Positions 36,239-46,300 of a stretch of DNA of 64,000 nt are shown piece by piece. The DNA comes from Stanieria sp. NIES-3757. GTDB taxonomy: Bacteria; Cyanobacteriota; Cyanobacteriia; Cyanobacteriales; Xenococcaceae. Numbering within the stretch: position 1 is the first letter of the stretch; each line of letters opens with the position of its first letter. The translations under genes were made by a program, and so were the position numbers. The DNA is taken from the NCBI GenBank assembly GCA_002355455.1, contig AP017375.1:1984001-2048000 (forward strand), written 5' to 3'. The notes under the pieces were generated by a model that worked only from the letters and a program-made list of their open reading frames with translations, did no database searches and was not told where the DNA came from.

Positions 36239-36445
36239 ATGTTTTTAGACCCCAATCTAATTAAAGCAGCTAGGAGAATCTATCGCACTTATTGCAATTT
36301 GCACTCCAAAGTGAATAGAAAACCATTTGGAGTGGCAATAGATAGAGATACTCATAGAGGTCAATTAATTTTTCGAGATAAGCCTATTTTATTACCAGGA
36401 GAATGTTTTATTCATATTAATCAAATAGAAGCAGAAATATATTAG
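36239..36445 (+). CDS. Small conserved hypothetical protein
   Basis: A 68-residue basic protein (MFLDPNLIKAARRIYRTYCN, then DRDTHRGQLIFRDKPILLPGE, and CFIHINQIEAEIY). I recognise no family. The ATG at 36239 has a strong AGAGGA Shine-Dalgarno nine bases upstream, so I prefer it to a TTG at 36155 that would add 28 residues of low-quality sequence. It lies 81 bases upstream of pilD and may be cotranscribed. Confidence 0.6.
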   Translation: MFLDPNLIKAARRIYRTYCNLHSKVNRKPFGVAIDRDTHRGQLIFRDKPILLPGECFIHINQIEAEIY

Positions 36446-36526
36446 GCAATTTTCAGGCAAATTGTAAATTTTAAGTTGTAAGTGGGCATTGTTAACGTAG
36501 CACTTACAATTTAAATTTTTACGACT

Positions 36527-37336
36527 ATGGTAGAAACGTTAGTCAACGTAATTGCCAGTATTTTTGTCTTGATGTTTGGTGCTGCGATCGGTAGCTTTTT
36601 AAACGTAGTAGTTTATCGCTTACCAGCAGGTATTTCATTAATTTATCCTCCCTCTCGTTGTCCTAAATGTTTTCACAAATTAGGTAAAACTGAGAATGTA
36701 CCAGTATTGGGATGGTTGTGGTTAAAAGGTCGTTGTCGTTGGTGTAAAACTTCTATTTCCAGTCGTTATCCTTTAATAGAAGCAGCTACAGGAATTATTT
36801 TTCTCTTAGTTTTTTGGCGATTTGGTTATAGTGTTTATACTATTGGTTACTGGACTTTTCTTAGTTGGTTATTAGCTTTATCTTTAATTGATTTTGATAC
36901 CATGACTTTACCTAGTTCTTTAACTAAATCAGGTTTAGTTTTAGGATTAGTATTTCAAATAATTATTGGCTCATTTGTCACCAAAGAAACAGGAATTGTT
37001 AATCAATTAATGTTTGGTATTGGTGGTGCAGTATTAGGTATTTGGTTATTGGAAATAATCCGAATTGTCGGCTCAATTGTTTTTCAACAAGAAGCCATGG
37101 GTGATGCTGATGGTAAATTAATGGCAACTATTGGAGCTTGGTTAGGATGGAAATATGTTTTTTTATCTAGTTTTTTAGCTTGTGGAGTTGGTGCTTTAGT
37201 AGGAATTGCTGCAATGGGATTGGGTTTACTCAATCAAAAACAAGCAATGCCTTTTGGCCCTTTTTTAGCTTTAGGCGGTGCATTAACCTTGTTTTGGGGT
37301 GATTGGTTTTTATCTTTTTATTTAAGCTTTTTTTAA
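36527..37336 (+). CDS. pilD: Prepilin peptidase / N-methyltransferase
   Basis: A 269-residue inner-membrane aspartic peptidase that cleaves type IV pilin leaders and methylates the new N-terminus. Start GAAIGSFLNVVVYRLP; the cytoplasmic zinc-ribbon cysteines CPKC (~43-46) and CRWC (~70-73); and the peptidase aspartates in SLIDFDTMTLP and MGDADGKLM. Around eight TM segments. It serves the type IV pilus and competence pseudopilus. The PilT-like gene lies at 47 kb, not in an operon. Confidence 0.94.
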   Translation: MVETLVNVIASIFVLMFGAAIGSFLNVVVYRLPAGISLIYPPSRCPKCFHKLGKTENVPVLGWLWLKGRCRWCKTSISSRYPLIEAATGIIFLLVFWRFGYSVYTIGYWTFLSWLLALSLIDFDTMTLPSSLTKSGLVLGLVFQIIIGSFVTKETGIVNQLMFGIGGAVLGIWLLEIIRIVGSIVFQQEAMGDADGKLMATIGAWLGWKYVFLSSFLACGVGALVGIAAMGLGLLNQKQAMPFGPFLALGGALTLFWGDWFLSFYLSFF

Positions 37337-37487
37337 CTAAAATTGATCAAGTTCTACTATGTGCATTTTTGTAAAAAAGATAACCAAATTAAGACAATCG
37401 ACCTAAGTCTATGCTAAAAAAGTTGGTTTGGATAACTAACTAATCTGCCAAGAAATTGAACTAATTATTCTAAAATTTAAAAGTATA

Positions 37488-39524
37488 ATGAGCTATAAAC
37501 CAACAAAACAATGGCTTAAATCCTTTGTTACTCTATCTTTAAGTTTATTTATTTCTGAATCATTCTCTGTTCCTCTTTTGGCAACCTCATCACCAAATCC
37601 AGACCAAACAGTAGAATGTGATCTTTTAGTCGTTGGAGGAGGATTAGCAGGGGCAGCAGCTAGTTATGAAGGTTTACTAGCAGGAAAAACTGTTTGTTTG
37701 ACAGAGATTACTGATTGGTTGGGAGGACAAATTTCTTCTCAGGGGACATCTGCTTTAGATGAAAGAGATACTCAACGCGGACAACTATTTTTTCCTCGTG
37801 GTTATTTGGAATTAAGAAACAGAATCGAAGAATTTTATGGTGAACTAAATCCAGGAGATTGTTGGGTTAGTCAATCTTGTTTTCTTCCCAACGATGCCCA
37901 CAATATCCTTTCGCAACAACTTCAAGACGCAGCCAAACGAGGAAATGGGACATTAAAATGGTTTCCTTCTACGGTAATTAAAGATTTAGATATTAATACT
38001 GTCAATGGTGGGCAACAAATCACTAGCGCAGTTGCCATTCAACATCAACCAGCACCCAATACACCACCGCTCAATACCAAACCTCTTTCCCAAACAATTG
38101 AAGACGCATATACTTATGAAGATTCAGAGCGTTTTGAAAAAAATATTATTCGTTTTGTGCCAAAGCCTTCTTCAACTGGTTATCCTGCTGATTGGTACGT
38201 TATAGAAGCCACTGAAACCGGAGAAATTATTGGTTTAGCAGATGTTCCCTATCGTTTGGGAATAGATCCTATTTCCGCCCATGAACCTTCTGCTTCTAGT
38301 TTTACAAACGATCCTTACTGTACTCAAGGATTTACCTATACCTTTGCGATGGAGGCAACCGAAGAACCCCAAGTTCATAGAATGCCTCCTTCCTATCTTC
38401 AGCATCATCAATATTACAGTTACGAATTAGAACGACTGGCAAGTTTTGATTTGGTATTTACCTACAGAAGAATTTGGAGTCCAAAAAAGGGACAATCAGA
38501 CAAATTTGGTGGCATTTCTTTCACAAAACCAACTCCTGGCGATATTTCGATGCAAAACTGGACTTGGGGCAATGATTATCGTCCAGGAACAGCCGAAGAT
38601 AATTTAGTTTATACCCGTGAACAACTCCAAGCGACAGGACAACTAGAACCAGATGGTTGGATGGGCGGTTTACGAACAGAAACCTTACGCAAAGGAGAGG
38701 ATCACGCCCTCGGTTATTTTTATTGGTTGGTAGAAGGAACAACTGATTCTCAATTAGGAGATGGGATGAAAAAACCTCATCCTAATAATCGTTTACTAAC
38801 TGGATTAGATTCACCAATGGGTACAGTTCATGGTTTATCTAAATATCCTTATATGAGGGAAGGCAGAAGAATAATTGGTAGAGTTTATCCTGGTTATTCT
38901 CAAGGGTTTACAATTTCTGAAATTGATATTTCACGAATTGATTATCGGGATGAATATTACCGCAATACTTTATCTCCAACAACTTATCGCAGTTTGTGGC
39001 GATTAATTGATGGTTTAGAAGCTGTTTTTAATCGAAATGCTGATATTGATTCTTTGCAACGCCGAACTCGTTCAACAATTTATCCCGATTCTGTAGGTAT
39101 TGGTCATTACGCGATTGATTTTCATCCCTGTATGAGTGAATCTCCTGCTGAAAAACCAGGTAATACAGAAAGAGAAGGAGAAAGAAGAGGTGCGGGACTA
39201 GCTTATCCTTTTCAAATTCCGTTTAGGTCGATGATTCCTCAAAAAATCGATAATTTGATTGTTGCTGGTAAAAGTATTGCAACCAGTCACATTGCAGCAG
39301 CAGCTTATCGAGTACATTCCTTTGAATGGTCTTCTGGTGTAGCAGCAGGAATGACAGCAGCTTTTGCTTTAGACCAGGGAATTCTACCTTATCAAATGGT
39401 AGACGAGATTTATTTAAAAGAAAAAGAATTACAAGCACTTCAGAAAAAACTTAATGAAAGTGGTAATCCAACTGCGTTTCCGAATACTTCTATTTTTAAC
39501 CAATCTTGGGATGATTGGCGTTAG
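37488..39524 (+). CDS. Secreted FAD-dependent oxidoreductase
   Basis: A 678-residue exported flavoprotein of the FAD_oxidored superfamily. A signal segment (FVTLSLSLFISESFSVPLLA, ~15-34) precedes the FAD site CDLLVVGGGLAGAAASYEG (~45-63), with GLLAGKTVCLTE strand 2, GGQISSQGTSAL, and a C-terminal FAD contact VAGKSIATSHIAAAAYRVHS. The middle carries proline-rich loops. The same fold is found in uncharacterised secreted enzymes of cyanobacteria; substrate unknown. Full length. Not an operon with its neighbours. Confidence 0.85.
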   Translation: MSYKPTKQWLKSFVTLSLSLFISESFSVPLLATSSPNPDQTVECDLLVVGGGLAGAAASYEGLLAGKTVCLTEITDWLGGQISSQGTSALDERDTQRGQLFFPRGYLELRNRIEEFYGELNPGDCWVSQSCFLPNDAHNILSQQLQDAAKRGNGTLKWFPSTVIKDLDINTVNGGQQITSAVAIQHQPAPNTPPLNTKPLSQTIEDAYTYEDSERFEKNIIRFVPKPSSTGYPADWYVIEATETGEIIGLADVPYRLGIDPISAHEPSASSFTNDPYCTQGFTYTFAMEATEEPQVHRMPPSYLQHHQYYSYELERLASFDLVFTYRRIWSPKKGQSDKFGGISFTKPTPGDISMQNWTWGNDYRPGTAEDNLVYTREQLQATGQLEPDGWMGGLRTETLRKGEDHALGYFYWLVEGTTDSQLGDGMKKPHPNNRLLTGLDSPMGTVHGLSKYPYMREGRRIIGRVYPGYSQGFTISEIDISRIDYRDEYYRNTLSPTTYRSLWRLIDGLEAVFNRNADIDSLQRRTRSTIYPDSVGIGHYAIDFHPCMSESPAEKPGNTEREGERRGAGLAYPFQIPFRSMIPQKIDNLIVAGKSIATSHIAAAAYRVHSFEWSSGVAAGMTAAFALDQGILPYQMVDEIYLKEKELQALQKKLNESGNPTAFPNTSIFNQSWDDWR

Positions 39525-39754
39525 ATAAGCTGTTAATCATTTAATTTAATGGTTAAGAATGAGTGGGAGACTTGAAGACACGGGGACACGGAGAAATAGT
39601 TTGCCTATCATTAATTAATTGACACAAGAAATTTTTGTAAGTAAAAGCGATCGCGTTTGGTAATTTCCTATTATACTTAGAACAAAAGACTAAGCTTGAT
39701 CGTAAGATTGTTTCGGTAAAAAACAAAATCATTAACAAGATTTAAAAGCAATCC

Positions 39755-40924
39755 ATGATAACTTACGATTGGATAGTAATTGGTGCAGGAATAACTGGTT
39801 CGGCACTTGCTTACGAACTTAGTCAAAAAAAATTTAAAGTTCTTCTGCTTGAAAAAGATGTAGTTCCTAATAATGCTACTGTATACAGTTATGGTGGTTT
39901 GGCTTATTGGTCAGGAACAAATCAATTAACTCGTCAACTTTGTCAAGAAGGAATTGAGTTACATCGCAATTTATCCGAAGAATTAGAAGCAGATACAGAA
40001 TTTAGAGAATTGAACTTAGTTTTGACTATTGATCAGGAAGATAATCCTACCCAAATAGTGCAAAACTACTCTCAGTTTGCCATTACTCCTGAACTTTTAG
40101 ATGTTCAAGCAGCTTGTGAACTTGAACCATTATTAAATCCCAAAGCGATCGCGGGCGGATTAAAATTACCTCATGGTCATATTCATCCCCAGAAAACTGC
40201 CCAAGCTTATCAACAGGCTTTTCTTCGTCTAGGAGGCACAATTGTCTACGAACCTGCCATTGAATTACTTGGTAGTCAAAATTTAATTCAAGGAGTAGTT
40301 ACACCTCAAAATATTTATCACGCTGCTAATACTGTAGTTTGTGCAGGCGGTTTAACTCGCTCACTATTTAAACAATCTGGAATTGCAGTCAAAAATTATT
40401 TTACTCATGCCCAATTGATTACAACTCCCCCTGTAGATATTAAATTGCGTTCTATCGTCATGCCTGCAAAACAACAAAGATTTGCCTTAGAAGCAACTGC
40501 TAGTGAAATAGAACAACAATCTCTTTGGGATCGAGTAGACGACCAATCTATACAATCTATTTTAGATACAGGTGCAGTTCAGTTTCTGGATGGTAGTTTA
40601 TGTATCGGTCAGATTAGCGCGATTATAACTAATCCAGATGTTAAGTTTGACAAGAGTTTGGCAGAAGCAAAAATTCGCCAACAAGTTGCTCATATTTTAC
40701 CTTTCGTCGAAAAAGTTCCAGGAAATTGTCATCATTGTTTAGTAGCTTTTACCACTAATTCAATTGCGGTGATTGGCAAGATTAAAAATTGGTCAGGAAT
40801 TTATACTTTTAGTGGTTTTACTAGTCCTTTAGGGTTTGTTCCTCCTTTAGCTAGGCGTTTTGCTAATTGGGCAACAGGAAAAGAAGATCGAATTATTGTT
40901 CAGTTAAATGTTGATTGTCAATAA
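39755..40924 (+). CDS. FAD-binding oxidoreductase, DAO family
   Basis: A 389-residue flavoenzyme of the D-amino acid oxidase superfamily. Rossmann motif DWIVIGAGITGSALAYEL (~5-22), strand 2 VLLLEKD, GGLAYWSGTNQLTRQL, and a C-terminal SGFTSPLGFVPPLARRFA segment. It differs from the 2664 gene. Substrate undetermined. It is followed 8 bases later by the EVE-domain gene, with which it is probably cotranscribed. Confidence 0.8.
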   Translation: MITYDWIVIGAGITGSALAYELSQKKFKVLLLEKDVVPNNATVYSYGGLAYWSGTNQLTRQLCQEGIELHRNLSEELEADTEFRELNLVLTIDQEDNPTQIVQNYSQFAITPELLDVQAACELEPLLNPKAIAGGLKLPHGHIHPQKTAQAYQQAFLRLGGTIVYEPAIELLGSQNLIQGVVTPQNIYHAANTVVCAGGLTRSLFKQSGIAVKNYFTHAQLITTPPVDIKLRSIVMPAKQQRFALEATASEIEQQSLWDRVDDQSIQSILDTGAVQFLDGSLCIGQISAIITNPDVKFDKSLAEAKIRQQVAHILPFVEKVPGNCHHCLVAFTTNSIAVIGKIKNWSGIYTFSGFTSPLGFVPPLARRFANWATGKEDRIIVQLNVDCQ

Positions 40925-40931
40925 ACTAAAG

Positions 40932-41378
40932 ATGAATTATTGGCTAATGAAATCCGAACCTGATGTCTACAGCATCAAAGATTTAGCCCAGGAAAAACAA
41001 ACAATTTGGGATGGAGTTCGTAACTATCAAGCTCGGAATTTTTTAAGACAAATGCAACCCGAAGACTTGGCTTTTTTTTACCATTCCAATACTAAAAATC
41101 CTGGAATAGTCGGCTTGATGAAAATAGTTCAAAATAATCTTGCCGATCCTACTCAATTCGATCCTAATAGTAAATATTACGACCCTAAATCTACTTCAGA
41201 GTCTCCTCGTTGGCAAACAGTCGTAGTTGAATTTGTACAAATTTTTCCTGAAATTATTACTTTGAGTAAATTAAGACAAGAATTTACTGATGAGCAATTA
41301 TTAGTCATTAAAAAAGGTAATCGATTATCGATAATGCCAATAGAAACAAAAATTGCTCAAAACATTTTGACCTTTTAA
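40932..41378 (+). CDS. EVE-domain (modified-nucleobase reader) protein
   Basis: A 148-residue EVE-domain protein of the PUA-like fold. The start MNYWLMKSEPDVYSIKDLA is the family signature, and the aromatic cage region follows (WDGVRNYQARNFLRQM, then FFYHSNTKNPGIVG). EVE proteins bind modified cytosines or related bases and are often in defence or RNA-modification contexts. The start at ATG 40932 is chosen over a TTG at 40908 because it matches the family start. Eight bases follow the flavoenzyme stop. Confidence 0.9.
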   Translation: MNYWLMKSEPDVYSIKDLAQEKQTIWDGVRNYQARNFLRQMQPEDLAFFYHSNTKNPGIVGLMKIVQNNLADPTQFDPNSKYYDPKSTSESPRWQTVVVEFVQIFPEIITLSKLRQEFTDEQLLVIKKGNRLSIMPIETKIAQNILTF

Positions 41379-41631
41379 ATAGATTAATTAAAGCGGTATA
41401 TTTAAGATTTTTATTTCAATTTTGTGCTGGTTTTAAACATCTTTTTAATGTATAATCAATAGCCAATAATCACAAGTATTTTTCTCATTTTAAATTATTA
41501 AGCCTAAATATATACTTCAAAACATTTTTTTAACTAAAAAAAATCATTAATTATTGTCCGATAATTAAGAAAGTTTTTAATTTTTTCAAACTAACTTTTG
41601 GAGCAAATCAAGTTGATTTGTTTATTGTTTT

Positions 41632-43203
41632 ATGCCAATTAAAGCTAAATTTTTTTTAATTATTTTATTGCTTATCGGTATATTTTTTAGATTTAGTAAT
41701 TTAGATCATAAGGTTTATGGTTTTGATGAATCTTATACTCTGCTTAGAACTACAGGCTACACAGAACAAGAAATAGAGCAAACAATTTTAAATGATCGAC
41801 GACTAGACACAATCAGTGATTTAAAAAAGTTTCACAATATCACTAACCATAAATCTGTAATTGATATATTTAAAAGTCTTGCCAAGGAAGAGCCTCATTT
41901 CCCTCCTTTATATTTTCTTTCACTACGATATTGGGTTAATTGTTTTGGTAATTCTGTTACTAGTATTCGAAGTTTTTCGGCGTTACTTAGTGTGCTTACT
42001 TTGCCAAGTATTTACTGGTTAAGTATGGAGTTATTTAGCTCTTCATGGATTAGTTGGCTAGCTACAGGATTATTAGCTGTTTCACCATTTCATGTTTTGT
42101 ATGCTCAAGAAGCTAGACCATATAGTCTTTGGATTTTATTGATTATACTTGCTAGTGCTTCCCTAATTCGAGCTCTTCGAATATACAATCGTGTTAATTG
42201 GGCAATTTATACTTTATTAAATATTTTAAGTTTATATACTTATCTTTATGGGCTTTTAACAATATTTGCACATACTTTATATATTTTGCTTTATAAAAAA
42301 TTTAGTTCTAAAAAAATTATAAAGTTTTATATATTATCATCAATTTCAAGCTTATTAATTTTCTCAATTTGGCCAATTTTTGTTCTTTTAAATCGGCCTT
42401 CCTCAAAACATGTTGAAGGTTTTTTTAACAACTCAGCTACTCGTTTTCATTTATTAAATCGTTGGGCAACTAACTTTACAAGAATCTTTGTAGATTTTGG
42501 TGGATATAAAAATGAATTAAATGAACTTTTGCTTGTATTACCTTTTATTATTTTAATAATACTTTTAATTGGGTTTGCAATTTACTTTGTATATCGTTAT
42601 GCGCCTAGAAAAGTTTGGCTTTTTATTGGAAGTTTAATTGGTGTACAGGTTGTCTTTTTAATGCTGCCTGACTTGATTTTGGGACGCTGGCGTTTTTCTG
42701 GGGAAACTCGATATCTCATTCCTTCTTATTTAGCTGTTGAGTTGGCAGTAGCCTTTTTGCTAAGTCAGAAACTAATTAACAAATCACCTCGATCTATAAT
42801 TCCTAAAATATGGAAATGTGTCACTGTATTCCTTATTTCAATGGGAATTTATTCATGTATTGTAATTAATGAAGCTGATACATGGTGGAATAAGGCTGTT
42901 GGTCAAACTTATCTTGAAGTAGCAGATTTAGTTAATCAATCTAATAATCCTCTTATTATAAGTGATGCTCCATTTCCGAATGGAGTCATTGTGTTGGCTG
43001 ATTTAGTTAATCCACAAACACAATTTCTACTGATAAAAACCGAGCAGAAATTTTTAACTTTACCAGAAAAATTTAATGAGATTTTTTTGTATAATCCTTC
43101 TCAAAGTTTGATTACAACTCTTAAACAGCAGGATAATATTAAGCTTCAGGCTTTGACAACGAGCCAAGAAAATATTCTTTTTAAATTGCAATCAAATCGA
43201 TAA
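41632..43203 (+). CDS. Glycosyltransferase family 39-like membrane protein
   Basis: A 523-residue GT-C type membrane enzyme. The first luminal loop has the acidic motif VYGFDESYTLLR (DE pair, catalytic in this superfamily), preceded by an N-terminal TM segment, then ~9-10 TM segments, PHFPPLYFLSLRYW, and RPYSLWILLII. Its C-terminus is soluble. It probably transfers a sugar from a polyprenyl phosphate; substrate unknown. The gene is unusually AT-rich and flanked by AT-rich gaps, which could mean transfer from elsewhere. Alone on plus. Confidence 0.85.
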   Translation: MPIKAKFFLIILLLIGIFFRFSNLDHKVYGFDESYTLLRTTGYTEQEIEQTILNDRRLDTISDLKKFHNITNHKSVIDIFKSLAKEEPHFPPLYFLSLRYWVNCFGNSVTSIRSFSALLSVLTLPSIYWLSMELFSSSWISWLATGLLAVSPFHVLYAQEARPYSLWILLIILASASLIRALRIYNRVNWAIYTLLNILSLYTYLYGLLTIFAHTLYILLYKKFSSKKIIKFYILSSISSLLIFSIWPIFVLLNRPSSKHVEGFFNNSATRFHLLNRWATNFTRIFVDFGGYKNELNELLLVLPFIILIILLIGFAIYFVYRYAPRKVWLFIGSLIGVQVVFLMLPDLILGRWRFSGETRYLIPSYLAVELAVAFLLSQKLINKSPRSIIPKIWKCVTVFLISMGIYSCIVINEADTWWNKAVGQTYLEVADLVNQSNNPLIISDAPFPNGVIVLADLVNPQTQFLLIKTEQKFLTLPEKFNEIFLYNPSQSLITTLKQQDNIKLQALTTSQENILFKLQSNR

Positions 43204-43591
43204 TTAACAATCAACTATTAAAATTGAACTAGGATGTGTAAGCTGTTGTTTTTTTTATTTAAAATTCTTATGGAGCAAGCATATAGTTTTAAAAGCTTAA
43301 AATCAGCGTTGAAACTAAATAATAATTTCTATCCTCAACATAGATGTATAATTTTTGAGATTTGGCTTAACTTTATTTAGTAAGTAGGGGTCAATTTCAC
43401 TAAACTTATTTTGCTGAAATTAATCCCACTAATTTGAGCCAAACTGAGAAAAGCTCCACTAAGGCTCGCCCCAATAGATCTAGCCTTACTGGGGCTTCCT
43501 TACTGAGGGTCTTTTTTCGTTTATTTTTGATTAAATTATCACTCAGTTGAAAAGCAAAGCAATCTGATTAAATAATATTTTTACAAATTGT
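43204..43591. other. Intergenic region with a structured element
   Basis: 388 bases between convergent genes. It is AT-rich up to ~43380 and then holds a paired structure at 43436-43516. No CDS seen. Confidence 0.6.
43436..43518. ncRNA. Structured hairpin/possible pseudoknot with T run (terminator or sRNA)
   Basis: AAGCTCC (43451-43457) pairs with GGGGCTT (43491-43497) with one G-U; inside it AAGGCT pairs with AGCCTT across symmetric ACT/ACT. A competing pair GCCCCA with TGGGGC interleaves, so a pseudoknot is possible. GAGCC (43436-43440) also pairs with GGCTC (43463-43467). A T run follows at about 43511-43516. It lies between converging genes and may be only a bidirectional terminator. Confidence 0.5.
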
Positions 43592-44521
43592 CTAGGTTTT
43601 GGGTTGAGGTAGTAACCAAGCCAAGCCAGCAGCGATCGCTTCTGCTAAAATACTAATTAAACGAAAACAAGCCACCGCAGCTAAAATAATTCCCTGAGAA
43701 ATGGGAGAATGAGCTAATATAGCGATCGCAGTGGCTTCAAATACACCCATCCCTCCAGGCGCACCAGGAACAATTAATCCTAATAACCAAGCAAAACTAA
43801 AAGCACTCATTAAGCTGGGTATTTGCTGGGGTGTAAAAGAATACAAAGCCAAAACAGTCAACATAAAACCTACTCCTCTCAATAAAACAAATCCAATTTC
43901 TCCTAGTAAAGGAATGAGAGGATAAGTATTAAGATTAACTTGATTGCCTTCGGTCAATTGTTTTTTACTACGACTTAAACGTTGCAAAATTGGCTGGAGA
44001 ATTCGTGGATGAATACCAATCAAGACAGCAATTAAAGCCAGAATTTGCAAACTCCACACTCGAACACTAAAATTGGTGTCAACCCAACCCATTAAACTGC
44101 TAACTAAACCGATGAGTAAAGCTGCCGTTGCCATTAATAATGGTTCTAGCAAAACACTTAAAGTAGCTTCAGCTAAAGAACCCCCCGCCTTAGATACGGC
44201 TGAAATACGTCCATAAAAATGCCAGATATTACCAGGTAAATATTTAGCAATATTAGTAATTAAATAAATTTTAATGCCCCACAATTTACCAAACGATTGG
44301 CGAAAAGCTGTTAAAATCCAAGTCCAAACATAACCAGACCAAATATGTGCTACCAAAGTAATTATTAAAGCAGCTACCAGTAGCCACCATCCTTGAGAAC
44401 TTACTCTAATGGTTGTGACTTCTGCAAAACGATCTTTAAAAGTTTTGAGGAGAAAAAACAAACTTCCACCCAAAATAAACCAACGTAAGTAGGGTTTGAG
44501 TGGGGCAATAATTTGTTTCAT
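43592..44521 (-). CDS. Flippase-like (LPG synthase TM/UPF0104) membrane protein
   Basis: A 309-residue polytopic protein of the LPG_synthase_TM / UPF0104 family. About eight TM segments, with the conserved loop ITNIAKYLPGNIWHFYGRIS and the late PGAPGGMGVFEATAIAIL motif. The family includes MprF-type flippase domains, but here there is no aminoacyl-transferase domain. It may move a lipid or lipid-linked sugar. It starts 7 bases after queA stops on the same strand, so they are cotranscribed. Confidence 0.88.
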   Translation of the reverse strand: MKQIIAPLKPYLRWFILGGSLFFLLKTFKDRFAEVTTIRVSSQGWWLLVAALIITLVAHIWSGYVWTWILTAFRQSFGKLWGIKIYLITNIAKYLPGNIWHFYGRISAVSKAGGSLAEATLSVLLEPLLMATAALLIGLVSSLMGWVDTNFSVRVWSLQILALIAVLIGIHPRILQPILQRLSRSKKQLTEGNQVNLNTYPLIPLLGEIGFVLLRGVGFMLTVLALYSFTPQQIPSLMSAFSFAWLLGLIVPGAPGGMGVFEATAIAILAHSPISQGIILAAVACFRLISILAEAIAAGLAWLLPQPKT

Positions 44522-44528
44522 AGAATGA

Positions 44529-45644
44529 TCAACTTAGTTTAGCTTCGGGCAAAATTAACATGGCATCACCAAAAGAATAAAAACGATATTGTTTGGCGAT
44601 CGCTTCATCATACAAAGCTAGTAAACGTTCTCTACCTATCAAAGCACTAACTAACATCAACAAACTAGAGTAAGGTAGATGAAAATTAGTAATTAAGCCA
44701 TCGACAACTTGCCAACGATACCCAGGATAAATAAACAGATCAGTTTTACCCCGAAACGGCTTTAATGATTGATTTTGAGCAGCTTTAGCAGCCCCTTCTA
44801 AAGCTCGAACCACAGTTGTCCCTACAGCAATAATTCGTCCTCCTCTAGCTTTAGTAGCGTTGATTTGGTCAACCGTGAGTAATGGTAATTCTATCCATTC
44901 TTGATGCATCACATGATCGGTAATATTTTCCACCTCTACAGGGCGAAATGTTCCTACTCCCACATGAAGGGTTAAATAAGCTTGAGCGATGCCCTTTGCT
45001 TGTAATTTTTGCAATAATTCTTCAGTAAAATGCAATCCTGCTGTTGGTGCGGCGATCGCTCCTGGTTGTTGAGCAAAGATAGTTTGATATTGCGAGGAGA
45101 GGAATGGCAAACTTGAAGATTCTGATTGGGAAGATTCAGAATTAATATAGGGAGGCAAAGGAACTTGCCCAAACTCCTCTAACATCTGCCAAAAAGATGT
45201 TCCTTCAGGACAAAAAAATTGTAAGATTCGTCCTCCTGTGGCTTCATCTCGCTCGATTACTTGAGCCTTAAATCCAGATTTATTGGTTATACTATTGTCA
45301 ACTGAATCAAAATAAATTTCTGTTCCCAATTTAAAACGCTTTCCTGGCTTCACCAAAGCTAACCAGCAATTATCTTTTTTCTCTTCTAACAATAAAATTT
45401 CTACAGGTGCGCCTGTAGCCTTATGTCCGTATAAGCGAGCGGGAATTACCCGAGTATTGTTGAGAACTAACAAATCACCTGGTAGTAACCAATCAATTAG
45501 ATCCGAAAAACGCCTGTGCAATTCAGTAGTAGGTGAATTCACTACCAATAAACGGGAACTATCCCTTGGCACGGCTGGAGTTTGAGCAATTAATTCTGAA
45601 GGTAGTTCGTAGCCATAGCTAGAAAGCAATTGATCTGGATTCAT
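44529..45644 (-). CDS. queA: S-adenosylmethionine:tRNA ribosyltransferase-isomerase
   Basis: A 371-residue QueA, which transfers a ribosyl group from SAM to preQ1-tRNA to make epoxyqueuosine. Signatures: [79 protein letters not shown], and [10 protein letters not shown] then [16 protein letters not shown]. Full length. The start is the ATG at 45644. It heads the queA-flippase pair on minus. Confidence 0.95.
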   Translation of the reverse strand: MNPDQLLSSYGYELPSELIAQTPAVPRDSSRLLVVNSPTTELHRRFSDLIDWLLPGDLLVLNNTRVIPARLYGHKATGAPVEILLLEEKKDNCWLALVKPGKRFKLGTEIYFDSVDNSITNKSGFKAQVIERDEATGGRILQFFCPEGTSFWQMLEEFGQVPLPPYINSESSQSESSSLPFLSSQYQTIFAQQPGAIAAPTAGLHFTEELLQKLQAKGIAQAYLTLHVGVGTFRPVEVENITDHVMHQEWIELPLLTVDQINATKARGGRIIAVGTTVVRALEGAAKAAQNQSLKPFRGKTDLFIYPGYRWQVVDGLITNFHLPYSSLLMLVSALIGRERLLALYDEAIAKQYRFYSFGDAMLILPEAKLS

Positions 45645-45679
45645 ACTGTAAGTAGTAGTTCAATTTGATGATAAAAAAT

Positions 45680-45727
45680 GGGTGATTTCCCCTATACTAC
45701 GCTAAGAAAATCGGGTGCTTTTCCCCT
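45680..45727. repeat. Imperfect direct repeats before queA
   Basis: GGGTGATTTCCCCT (45680-45693) and GGGTGCTTTTCCCCT (45713-45727) lie 33 bases apart in the divergent gap upstream of queA and the small plus-strand gene. They could be repeated regulatory sites. Confidence 0.45.
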
Positions 45728-45785
45728 AGGCGAAGGGTTTCATTTTTTGTGACACTAGATTAAGTAAGGCTTCACTAAATTGTTT

Positions 45786-46175
45786 ATGGATTACCTCTAC
45801 TTTCTAGCCAATGCCAGTCTGACTTTACGGACAATAAATTATCTTCGGATGATGAAACACGCCCGCAATGCTTCAATTACGGTTATTCATCAGATTGATG
45901 GCTGGATCGTCAAAGTTAGATTTCCTCAATCTCTTACTCCTGAGCTTCATGGTGATTTTAAAGCATTTATGAGTGAATTAGGTATTACCTATGACCCAGA
46001 GATGCGGTTACAAATGGTATTTTGGAGTCTGGAAACAGGACAGTCTCCCGTAGAAGTTATGCGTCGCTATCAAGTAGCAGTTGTAGCTCATGGAATGCCC
46101 GATATTAAAGAAATAGAAGCTTTTCGTCAGCAATTTACACGAGGATTAGGTTATTGTCCAGAAACCTTAGCTTGA
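45786..46175 (+). CDS. Conserved cyanobacterial-type hypothetical protein
   Basis: A ~129-residue soluble protein with no family I can name. It begins MDYLYFLANASLTLRTINYL, then MMKHARNASITVIHQIDGWIVKVRFPQSL (in pieces), RLQMVFWSLETGQSPVEVMRRYQVAVV, and a C-terminal RQQFTRGLGY. The mixed alpha/beta pattern suggests a folded domain. I prefer ATG 45786 to the TTG at 45780. Monocistronic. Confidence 0.6.
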   Translation: MDYLYFLANASLTLRTINYLRMMKHARNASITVIHQIDGWIVKVRFPQSLTPELHGDFKAFMSELGITYDPEMRLQMVFWSLETGQSPVEVMRRYQVAVVAHGMPDIKEIEAFRQQFTRGLGYCPETLA

Positions 46176-46300
46176 ATGATTGCTAAGTCAACTAAAAATT
46201 AAATTTATCATGTCTGCTGTTACCATCAATCTAGCAGGCATTGCATTAGTTTTTAGATGGAAATTATCTTGGACAAAAGTTCAATCGGATTGGTTTAGTG

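Noticed and set aside
39525-39754. Possible tRNA-like or repeat in the gap after the secreted flavoenzyme
   Set aside because: It contains GACACGGGGACACGGAG-like words but no tRNA structure or clear repeat.
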